Source: Ceratotherium simum simum
Lineage: Eukaryota; Chordata; Mammalia; Perissodactyla; Rhinocerotidae
Direction: 5' to 3'
DNA: 64,000 nt
Assembly: GCF_000283155.1 (NCBI RefSeq)
Contig: NW_004454281.1
Location: forward strand, 784,181-848,180
Positions 35,501 through 47,500 of this stretch are shown one piece after another. The translations under genes were made by a program, and so were the position numbers. Below the pieces are notes generated by a model that made no database searches, was not told the origin of the DNA, and saw only the letters and a list, made by a program, of their open reading frames with translations. Position 1 is the first letter of the stretch. Every line of letters begins with the position of its first letter.

Positions 35501-38500
35501 GACATCTCTGGGGCCTTGCTACCACCCTGCGACCTCGGCCGTTCCATGTGCGGTCAGTCCACCTTGTACTGTTGTCATCCTCCCTCAAGTGCGGCCCTGA
35601 TTGCCCCAGGGCCTTGTAAGTTGGGTGCAGGACAGCTCGAAAGCCTGTTGGGTGAGCTTCCCTGGGGAAACACTCAGCCCCTAGGAGGCCTGGAGCCAGT
35701 GGGCAATGCTGCACCCCCCACTCTCCCAGTAGATCCTTTCTCAGAGGCCAGCAGAGATGCCACATGTCAGCTGCGACAGCCTCGGTAGCACCCCTTATTG
35801 GCCTTCTTCCTTCCACGTGCTTGTCTCATTTGCTCACTTGCTTTTTCCTCCTTCCTGACATCAAACTATAATTAGACAACCTGTCGCCAAGTCCTCATCT
35901 CAGGCTGCTCTTTTGGGGACACAAGCAAGAGCCCATCTGGATATCCGACTTTGGCCTGCTTGGTGTACCGGTCAGTGGTGCTCATGCTGGCCACTTCATT
36001 TCCAGGAGTTTCATGTAGCCTTCTTCCTTTAGATGATGCAGAATTTGCTGTTGGAAGAAGGGGGCCTGGTTCAGGTGGAGAGTGTCAACCTTCAAGTGGC
36101 CACGTACTCCAAATTCCAGCCTCAGAGCCCTGACTTCCTGGACATCACCAACCCCAAAGCAGTGTATCCTTTTGAAATAAGAAGTGTTCTCCTGGACAAA
36201 GGAGAGGGTGCTGGCGGTCGGTGAACAGTGAGTGCTTTGTTGAGCACATGGCTGCTTTGGCGACCACACATATTTGTTTGTGATTAAAGTTGTGATTTTG
36301 AGAATAATGGCATTCAGCCAGCACATCTGCCATGGCTCCTGGACCTGGGTCTGGACAAGCGTGCTGTGTGCTCTGGAGGGCAAAGTAGAACCCTTTCTTC
36401 AGGTAGACTGTGACACCTGGGACAAAGCCCAGTGTATTCTGGTGGGAGAGGGGCCGGCTAGTCTGCCTCAGCTCCCAGCCCCTCGTGGGCCCCTGGTGCT
36501 CCAGCTCAGCCATGAATTCACCACTCAACCTCACCTTTTACCTGGGCTTAGGGCTTTTCACTCCAAACCAGTAGGGAGCATTGACTTAGTATATTTTCTG
36601 TCTCTCAGCAAGAGGAAAGCAAAGGTTTGAGGTTCTAGTGATTTTTTTTTTTGGTGTGTCCTCCTCTGAGCTTAAGCCAGACATGTGTGTTTATAATTTA
36701 AGGACTGACTGGTACGGGCGAGGGGCATGCTGTATATGGACTATGATCGAGATCTCTAGCGTGGAAACCCCAGTTTGGCTTATTGAGATCATGTTATAGA
36801 GTGGTCACTCCACTACTTATTTATTTTTAAAAAATGCATGCTTGAAAGAAACGATGGAATAACAGATAGGTAAACAGTTTTAAAAAAACTGCCTCCACCC
36901 TCGCCACCTGCTGGCTGTGTCCTGGACGCAGGTGAGCTGTGTTGAGTCCTCCTCTGACCATGTCTGTGGACGAGCGTGTCAAGTTGGTGTAGTTAACTTG
37001 TTAGTGCCTGCAGAAGGGGTGTCACTTTCATCAACTGAGAGGCAACCCGGTGTTCCCTGGTCTGGCTGACAGTCTGGGTAAAGGCAGTCTTAGCGGAGAG
37101 CAGAGGAAGTCAGGGGCATGCAGGGCAGTGATGCAGGAGCAACTCTGCCCTCCGAGGCTGAGTGGGCTGGGTCTGACGTCTCAGGGGTCACTGGGAGGAG
37201 TCAAGGGAAGGGCGCCCCTGCAGCATGGCATTTCTTGCCAGGGGGCGAAGACAGTGTGCCACAGAAGACCCTTTGCACAAAGCTGGAAGGCTCTTTCACC
37301 AACAGAGGGGAAGACAGACAGATCCCTCGGTCAGACTCAGAGATCCTCACCCAGATGTGCCATGTCATAGTGGCGGATTCTGGAGCCATATTTTATGTTC
37401 CACTTTTACATTGAAAACAATTCTGTAAATCGATCAGGATGATGTGATTAAAAATATTCTGTGTGATTAGGCATTATTCCCTTGTTTGGGCATTTGGGTT
37501 ATTCAGTTTTTAAGAATTTATTATTATTTGCTATTATAGATAAAGGGCTTACAGTTTATTTTTTCCTTTTTAATTTTTATTTTGGATCATATCCCTAAAG
37601 TTGGGGTACTGCCCAAAAGACAGAAACAATGAAAGTGTAAATGAAGACATCTTTGAGTTAGAGGAATTTTTGAGGGGACCTATCTGATTCATTCAATCTT
37701 TTTTTCTTCTGTGCTCCCATAGGATTTTTTAAATCAACTCGTTGAGGTATAATTAACATACAAAATGCACACTCTGGTGAGTTTGACAAATGTGTACACC
37801 CGTGTAACTAGACGTTTCCATCTCCCAAGAAAGGTCCTCTGTGGCCTTCCCTGCCTGTCCTTGCCCAGCCTTTGGTCCCAGCAACCTCCTGGCGGCTTCC
37901 TACCCTGAGAGAGCTGTCTTTCTCAGGGTTCCATATGAATGGGATCTTATCACTCTATGGCTGATTCTTTCCCTTAGCAGAGTGTGAGCTTCATCCACGT
38001 TATTATCTATGAGGAGCTGGTTCCTTATTGCTGAGTAGTGTCCCACGGTATCAAAGCTGTGGGTTTTAGTACCAGTCTGGTATGCTTCTGTCCAGTACAC
38101 TTTGTCTGTGACAGTGACCATCTAAACCCCTCTCGGAAACTTGGTTCAGATCCAAGGTATCCATCTTGCCATATTGCCTTGACAGCATGTGTCTGCAGAT
38201 TAGAAAATGCATTGAGAAACTTTGCCTGTCTGACCACCGGGGATGTGATTGCCATTAACTACAATGAGAAGGTGGGTGTCTCGGCCACAGGGCCAGTAGG
38301 GCCTGGAGCCCAGCTTGACGTAGGTCACGCCTAATGAACCACCTGCAATGCCATTCTGGTGTTTGAATGGGGTTCTTTTTAAGCAGGGTATGCCTGGCTT
38401 TTGTCAATTAATTGCTGCCTACTGTTCGCTTTTTTAAATCTTTATGGATTCATATTTAGAGCCCTGTACTAATCATTCAGCAACTCTGTTTCAAGAACTA

Positions 38501-41500
38501 ATTGATCGCATTTACGAGTGAATAAGCTTAACGTTGTTGTACTTATTCATCGTACCTCTGTGGACCATGGTCGCGGCTACCAGTCTCCTCAGTTAGAAAG
38601 GTCTTCATTGCACCTATGATCTGAGCTGAGCCCTTTGTTGGGCTGTGGGAACACAGAAATGAGGCAGCGTGGGTCCTTGTCATGTGATTCCCTCCCTTGG
38701 AAGCAGATAGGCCCTCTCGGAGCTGGCCCTGCAGTGCACTCCAAGTGCTGTGGGACACCCGGGAAGCAAAGCCTGGGTCCACCTGGGGACAGTGCCACCT
38801 GAGGTCACCTCTCCTTCTCATGAGAGTGCACGTCCCCTTCCCTCTGTTGTCTTGAGTTTTGGTTTTCCCTTAGCAACTCTGCTTTTGACCTTTTCTTGAC
38901 ACAAGGCTTTCAGGTCTGAACACCTCTTACGTTCATCCCTGATTCCGTGGTGTCTGGGTCTAGACAATTGAGCTGTAAAGTGGAATACCATGTCTGGTCC
39001 TCCCTTTCTCATTCATTTCATGCATAGTTGACAGATGAGTTCCCACAAAATTCAAGATGGCATCCACTTCCCTATTATCTGTGGCAACATGTCTGAGGGA
39101 AGATGTAATAGCTGGTGAACCTGCTGATAGCCCATCCCTCCACAGGCGTGGAGTGCAGCGATGTGGGTGACCCTCGTCCATTGTGACCATGGACGATTGA
39201 CCCTTACAGAGCTGCTGCCAGGGCAGACCTCCTGGTGCTCAGGAGTGACCATATCCCCAGCTTGGCTTTCCCTGAGGCCAGCTCTTGACTCCTTCAGACA
39301 CTCTCTTGTCCCCTCCAGGTCTGGGGCCCTCACAGCCGTGAGCACGAGCCTGAGGTTCAGCCTGTCCCTCCCTCCAGGATCAGGAAGCCAGTTGCTCCCT
39401 CAGTGTCAATGCAGGGATCCAGTGTGTTTTCTGTTTCCTTCTATTCGAGGCATCTGATACTGAGAACACTTATTTTTCAGTTTTGTGGGTTTTGAATCAC
39501 ACTTTCTATGTTTTCATAAACTAAGAAATAATCTTTTTGCCTTTAGCTTTGTGGGGAACATTTTAGGTATTGTCTACTTATTTTTTTTTTTAATTTTTTT
39601 TTTTTTTTTGTGAGGAAGATCAGCCCTGAGCTAACATCCATGCCATTCCTCCTCTTTTTGCTGAGGAAGACTGGCTCTGAGCTAACATCCATTGCCAATC
39701 CTCCTCCTTTTCCCCCCCCGCCCCCCAAAGCCCCAGTAGATAGTTGTATGTCATAGTTGCACATCCTTCTAGTTGCTGTATGTGGGACGCCGCCTCAGCA
39801 TGGCTAGAGAAGCGGTGTGTCGGTGCGTGCCCGGGATCTGAACCCGGGCCGCCAGTAGCAGAGCACGCGCACCTAACCGCTAAGCCACGGGGCCGGCCCA
39901 GGTATTGTCTACTTAAACTGAATACTTTAAGCTTTTATAATTAATTACAGGAAGACTTAATGTTATTGTTCTTAATGTTAAGATAGTAATGCTAAATATA
40001 ACTCAAATTGATGATAAAGATAACATTGATATTTTACACTAGAAGGGAGGGTAAGTTACATAGAGTAGACAGGATTGAAACGCATGTTTGGATGTCCAGT
40101 TTTGGAAGTGTGGAAGACTAGATACACCAAAGGGCCCTTCTGATAAAACTCCATTAAGTCAGTATAAAACCCAGATTACTAATGCATTGTTGGACTCACA
40201 AGAAATATAGGAAGTTTTCAAGAATCACGCAGTAGGGTTGACCTGAGGGCAAATGGCTTTATCAGTGCTATGGTGGGAGGTCTGAATCGCAGACTTCCAC
40301 ATTAAAGTGGAACTCTTCAAGGGGCCAAAATAGACCCAGAGGTGGATGTTGTCCTCATCCCAGGAGAGGGAACTCAAATTCTCTCTGGGAAAAGCACCCC
40401 CAGTTTAGTTAAGCCCTCGAGATTGCTATAGATTGCACAAGCAAACAGGAACTCGTAATAAAACCACCAGACACCTAAAGCAGGGGCAACAAAAGCATAT
40501 TCAGACCCTTCAGGAAATCAGTGTTGGAATTTTCAGGCGCAAATATAAAATGATTATGTATAACGTGTTCAGAGAAATTAAAAAACGGAATCATGAAATT
40601 TAGCAAGCAACAAAAGACTATCAAAAAAAAGGGAGGATTTGAAAACCAAAGTGTTAAACAACAGCTGACAAAGAATTAATGAAATGAAAGTTAAATCTGG
40701 AGAAGTGACTTCGAGTTCTGCACAGAGAAGCAAGGCAAGGGAGCATATGAGAGAGTGAGGTCCCGGAGATCCTGAGAAAGTCAAACATACTCAGCGACAT
40801 CCAAGCAGGAGAGAATGGAAGAGTGGCGGAATGGTGGAGAGAGAACAAGTGAGGTTGCTTTAGAACTGGCCGTCAGCCCGTAGTTACAGGAAGTGTAATG
40901 TACATCAAACAGGATAAGTTACAGACACCAAATACCAGATATGGAGAGGGAAGCAGAGGGAAAACATGCTACTTGTGGAAGAACAGCACATAGGAGGCCT
41001 TTGAGTAGCAACCGTTACGGCCCATATAGCAGAATATCTTCAGAGGTTGAGAGAAAGTAACTGTCACTAAACCTTCTTTAAAGAAGGAGGGCAGGGCGGG
41101 CCCCGTGGCTTAGCGATTAAGTATGCGCACTCCTCTGCTGGTGGCCCCGGTTCAGATCCCGGGCACGCACCGACTCACTGCTTGTCTGGCCATGCTGAGG
41201 TGGCGTCCCACATCCTTACAGCAACTAGAAGGATGTGCAACTATGACTGACATACAACTATCTACTGGGGCTTTGGGGAGAAAAAGGGAAAAAAAAGGAG
41301 GCGGATTGGCAATAGATGTTAGCTCAGGGCTGGTCTTCCTCAGCAAAAAGAGGAGGATTGGCATGAATGTTAGTTAGCTCAGGGCTGATCTTCCTTACCA
41401 AAAAAAAGAATGAGGGCAAAATCAAAATGTTTTCAGATAAACGAAATCTGAGAGAGTTTATTTACCAGTGGAACTTCAAAAGCATGTACTTTAGGAAAAA

Positions 41501-44500
41501 GCATTATCCTAGAAGGGAAGACTAGGGTTCCAAAAGGAATGGTAAACAGATAAACTGGCAAATATGAAGTAAGTCATGGTAAACATTACCACATAAAGCA
41601 GTAATAATATTTAATATATGAGGCTTAAAAGATGACATCAAAAATACTAGAAAAGAGTTAAGTCTAGAGAGTTGTTCAGAAGTAAAGTGCTCTCTATTTA
41701 CAATTCAATAAAGTTAATAAAAATAACTAAAAACTCTACATACATGTGGAATGTTTAAAAATAGTTTAAAATTACATTTTTAGATACAGCATGACAATAC
41801 TTAAACCTAAAACAAAAATGTCACAAAAGTATTTATCCTTACTACATACAACATACTGTCTTCCAATATTTTTCTCTTCTAGTTCTGGTTGCAATGCAGT
41901 TGGTTTTATGACTCACTAATTACTGAGATCCACAGTTTGAAAACACTCTGTAGAGAAACATGAACATGTGCCCCCAGAGACATGTATATATCTGAATGTT
42001 CACAGCGGCATTGTTAGTGATAGCAAAACCAAAGGAGACAATCCAGATGTTGAGTGGAGAACTTGTGGTACCGCCACACAGTGACATACACATTCATTTC
42101 TATTTATCTTCTATTAAATAATGAGGAAACTTAAAAAATAGACTGAGCACATTGAGCCTTCTCACTTTACTTTGGTGACCCTCCCTCTCATGTTTAGGGT
42201 TTTTTTTAATGGTGAGACTATCCAGACTGTTCATTATAAAAGCGAGACATACTCTAAGTAAAAAGAAAGAACCTAAACGACACAGGAAAAAGTAGATTCT
42301 GCCACTTTTAATTCTTATCCTTTTGGATGTTTTTATATACGTTTTTTACATACATGCGATCCTAGACATAGCAACAGAGTGGTTGTTTTTCTTTTGTGCT
42401 AAGGAAGATTCGCCCTGAGCTAACATCTGTGCAAATCTTTCTCTATTTTGTATGTGGGTCGCTGCCACAGTATGTCCACTGACGAGTGGTCTGCGCCTGG
42501 GAACCGAACCCAGGCTGCCGAAGCAGTGCGCGCCAAACTTAACCAGTAGGCCATGGGGCCGGCCCCAGGACTGGTTTTTTAACTTCTTTTCCTGTTGGCT
42601 GCATAGTATTCCACTGGTGACTATACTTTATGTATATATGAATAAATATCATTCATTTACTCACTCTATTGATAGGCATTTTCGGTATACACTGTTATTA
42701 GCAATGTTGGAGTGGGCATTCTTAGAATTTTCTCTTTGGGTATTTAGCTAATTATTTACTTAGAATAAATTCCTAGAAGTGAACTTTCTGGGTTAAAGGT
42801 TGTGAGTATCTTTGGCAATTTGATGTGTAACCACCTTGTCTGATTTCAACCACTTGTGGGGAACAGCCTCTGTTGAGTGATGGGCGTCAAAGCAGCCCAC
42901 ACCCACAGCAGCCCACACCCACTGTTGCAGCAAGAGGTGCGGCTGGGGGAAGGTGTTGTGGAGGTGAATGATGTGTCTGCAGGAGCCAGGTAGGGAGCTG
43001 CAGTAACATGAATGGTGACAGCCCCCAGTGCTGCCACAAAACCATCCGACTGTTCTATGTTCTTCCCACAGATCTATGAACTTCGGGTAATGGAGACCAA
43101 GCCTGACAAGGCCGTGTCCATCATCGAGTGTGACATGAATGTGAGTGGCTTTGCTGCTTACAGTGCCCTTGGGCCGGGGCAAGATGGGTAGTCAGTGGCC
43201 CCTGCAGGCCAATGCCCCAGGAGGGTGGCACTCAGCCCCTGGGACTATTTGGCTGTAAGAGGAGGAAGATGCTGCCAGAACATTGTGAGGGGGCTGCTGA
43301 CCTTGTGATTCATCTTGGGGCCAGTGGGGGTGGCAGAGTAGCCGCCAGTTCTGAAATGGCTAAACCCACCAGCATCTCAGACCTACGGAGGAGTGAATAT
43401 TCTTGGAAGCTAAGGAAGCCTAGTCAACTCCTGAGTAGGAAGGAACTTTGGGTACACACAACAGCCTGGGGGATCTCCAGGGAAGGGTGCTGAGCAAAAA
43501 CGGCCAATCCCAAAAGGTACACGCTGTCTGGTTCCATTTCTATAATATTCTTGAAATGATAAAACATGAGAAATGGAGGACGAGTAGTGGTTGCCAGGAG
43601 TGAGGGATGGAGAGGGCTGGGAGGGAGGTGCGTGTGGTTATAAAAGGACAACACAAGGGGCTCCTGTGATGTGGGAGCTATGCAGTATCTGCACTGTGGG
43701 AGTGGATATGATGGCCTACATTGGTGATAAAATTGTGAGAGCTTAACATGGACACACAGAAGCAAGTATGTGTAAAACTGGGGAGATCTGAATAAGGGCT
43801 AGATCGTGTGGATGTCGATATTCTGGAGGTGACATAACACACTGTACTGTAATTTTGTAAAATGTGGCCATTGGGGAAATGGGCAAAGTGCACAAGGCAT
43901 CTTTCTGTATCATGTCTTATACTGCATGTGAACCTACTTTGTCTCAATTAAAAGCAGAAAAGCTAAGGAAGCCTAATGTGGCCATGTCTGAAATTTTATT
44001 TTCATCTTGGGAACACAGGTGGACTTTGATGCTCCCTTGGGCTACAAAGAGCCTGAAAGACAAGTCCAGCACGAGGAGTCAACTGTAAGTCATTTCCCCA
44101 GCGTCCCGCCCCAGCCCCAGCATGCTCTGCCCTCTGGAACAGTGGTTCTTTGGGAGTGTGTCCTAGGAGTGTTTGACAGCCGGCCCGTGTTTGGCCTCTG
44201 CTGGTGTCGACGTGGCCATGTTCCCTGCTTCTCTTCCAGCCCTGCTCCCAGGGGACACCCAGCTGTTGGGGTGCAGGGACAGCAGTAGCAATGAGAGGCC
44301 CAAGGGAAAAGCTAAGGTGTCCCTGTTTTTCTGTAGCTCATCTCCTGTTTTTCTGTCCCCGTCAGGAAGGCGAAGCTGACCACAGCGGCTATGCTGGAGA
44401 GCTGGGCTTCCGTGTAAGTACCAGGCCACACGTTTGATTTTCTCTGCTCCCGGCATACCATCTGCTCCTTCCAGCCGTGCTCTGTAACACTCCGGGGACC

Positions 44501-47500
44501 TCGGCAGGCATTGGGCCTCTGGGTGTCCGTGCACACGTGTATCTGGCACTTTCTCAGTGACCAAACCCTTTTGCATCCACTTGAATCCTCCCAACAACTC
44601 TGTAAGGCAGCCCCAATTTTTTCTTCTTCTTTTAAAGAATTTCTAGCCCACCAAAAAGTTAAAATAGTACAACAGACAGAACATACACTCTTCGCTTAGA
44701 TTCACCAAATGTGACCACACTTGCTTTATCTCTAAGAACATGTCCTCTTTTTCTTTGCCTGCACTGTTTGAAAGTAAGTTGCAACATGCCCCTCCAGCAC
44801 TGCTGCCCTCCCTGGGAAACAGGTAGAGGTGGCTAGTGTGCTGGCACTGGGCACTGGGAGGCAGCAGAGGAGGCAAAGCTGAGCTGCGAGGCAGTCTCAG
44901 TGGAGGTCTCAGCCCACCCACGGGCCTGAGCTGGATGGCCCTGCAGAGGCCTGGGCCAGACCTTTCAACCCATCCTTGGCTGCTGGCTGCCCCTGGGGGG
45001 ACGACTGTTCTTGGGTCAGGAGTCTCCTTTCAGTTCACAGCAGTCCCCTGAGGGGTTGGGCAAAGAGCTGTCAGCTGTCCACACTCGGGCTAGGAGTAAG
45101 GGCTTCAGTCCTGAGGAGGTCTGGGCGGTGCCGCCGCACACATCTCTGCAGCAGTCTCTGACCAAAGGGCACCTCTGTGTTCGCTCTTCTTCTCGGAGCT
45201 CTGCGCACACACACTCTCTTGCTTGCCTGTCTAGGCCTTCTCCGGCTCCGGGAATAGACTGGATGGGAAGAAGAAAGGTGTAGAGCCCAGTCCCTCCCCA
45301 ATCAAGCCCGGAGACATTAAAAGGTGGGTCTGCCCTGGCTTTGCTCCCACCCAATGCTTTGTCATCATCCAAGGAGGGTCTGTACCTGGGGTGGGGCAGC
45401 GTTACTTCAGCTCTGGAGACAAAGCCTAGATCAGAGAGGCTGGCAGGTGGATGAACGTCCCCCGCCTGCTCTCCTTGGGCTGGAGCATGTCGTGGGTTCG
45501 TGTTTCCCAGGGGAAGTATCTCGATGCCTTTCCCCTCATCCACAAAGCCTCTCCCCAGGACATGGCTGTCCAGCCTCCTTCTGTGCCTCCAGTTCAGCCT
45601 CCACTGCCCCCAAGTGGCACCTGATCAGATCTCTCACTTCCTTAAAACCTTTCTGATTCCTGTTTAGTAATCTGCCTATTTTCCTGTTTTGTGGCTTCAA
45701 ATAATTGATAAGTCACATTATCTCAACTTTCCTCAAAGAAGAGACAGGAGCTGCCTCACTTAGATGTGTTTCTGTTGTTTGGTCCAGGGACACTTGGAGC
45801 AGATTCCCTGCTCTGGTGGCCATCACAGTGGTGGCAGGATGAGATATATCACCTGTCTGCTGTGTGTTAGAGCAGAAGGAGAATGGTGGAAAGGGGGTTT
45901 TTACCCAGACTCTTCAGGAGTGAAATGAGTTTAGTGTGAGTGGAGCTCTTCCAGGGTGATCCGTGAGGCTGGAGGACAGAGATGGTGAGGGCCCCCCAAG
46001 CCTTACCACAGGTGACCCCTCACCACAGATGAGGCCTCAAGTCTGCAGACCCCGCCCTAGTTGCCTTCTGGATCCCTCCTGCAGGGAGGCTGGGAAGCAC
46101 CAGATGGCTGGCCCAAGGACAGGGTTGGGCACAGCCACGCACCTCAGAGTGAGAGTCGCCAAGAGGACACTTGTCTTCTACTTGCCTTCCTCTTGAGTGT
46201 CAAAAATGAATTTTAGTCCCTTTTTCCTGGAACTAACATTTTTCCTCCTCTCTCTTCTTTACAGAGGCATTCCCAATTATGAATTTAAACTTGGTAAGAT
46301 CACTTTCATCAGAAATTCACGTCCACTGGTCAAAAAGGTTGAGGAGGTGAGTATATTTCGTGGGTAATGAGAAGTATCATCTGCTAGTGATGACTGGGGG
46401 AATTCTTTCCATTCTGAGTAAGGGTGTTTCTGGCATCACCTGGCAATAGTGATCAGCATGATACTGGCTCGCAGAGCCCTTGCCAGGTGCCAGGCCCCAT
46501 GCTGAGTGCTTTCTACGTAACTGTTTAGCCCCTGGGACAGTGCTGTGAGGTGGCTGCTGTGATTGCATTTTTACAGATGTGAGCGTGAAGGTGCATGGAG
46601 GTCAAGGCACCCAGGGCCCAGGGGCAGAGCTCCTGACCACGGCTTGGCTGCCTCCGTGCCAGCACACTCCAGAAGTGGCCTCCACTGAGACCTGAGGAGA
46701 GCGGCCTCTCTCAGCCTGGGAGTTGCTCTGTGACAAGAAGGGAAGGCTGCAGCTGGGGGCAGGAGGTGTTGGCAGAGGGGAGGTTCTGCCTAGTAGGCAC
46801 TTCGTCCAGGTGCTGGAAGCTGACTCAGAAACCCAGCACACCCTGCTGCAGATCGCCCACCCCACTCAGCAGCTGTGCTGTGTGTGCCTGTATTTCTAGA
46901 ACACCAGCACTTCAGACCCACCACTTTCCTGGTTCCTTTTCTCAAAGGCTTGGTCTCTTGGGGATGTAGGGGGAGGGCAGAGGGCAGATGTGCTATGAGC
47001 CTGTTCAGGATGGGCTGCTAAATGGGTCCAGTCACTGGCCGGTTCCTAGCTGTGGGGCTGTCATCGGCCCCTCCTGACCACTGAACCCCCTCTACCTTTG
47101 GGGTAGTTAGGGACAGAGACCACTGCACTGTCTGCACACCCCACCCCCAATCACAGCCCCTCCTGGTCTTAATGTTCCTCAAGTTGACACAGTGTTGGGA
47201 ACTTTACAGGCTCAGAGGAGCAAATGTGGTACCTGATCAGACCTCACCTTCCAAGTCCTCCTTGAGGTCCCATCCAGGCCTTTGCCATTCACAGGCCAGG
47301 GCTTGCTGACTTGGGCCTAAAGTGCTCAGTAGGGGGCATCCTCCAAGCTGACTTGCGACCTGACTGTATGAAAGGGAGGGCGACGCTGGCAGGCACATCT
47401 GGAGCTGTTTTATCTATAAATAAATATTTAATAAGAAATGTATGAAGGTGAGATTAAAGGCACATGCTTATTTAGCTCTGCTCCATCCTGAAACCACACT

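Noticed and set aside
41123..41377. Frames sharing peptides such as DVSSGLIFL at several places
   Set aside because: These repeated peptides come from reading through ERE-like SINEs.
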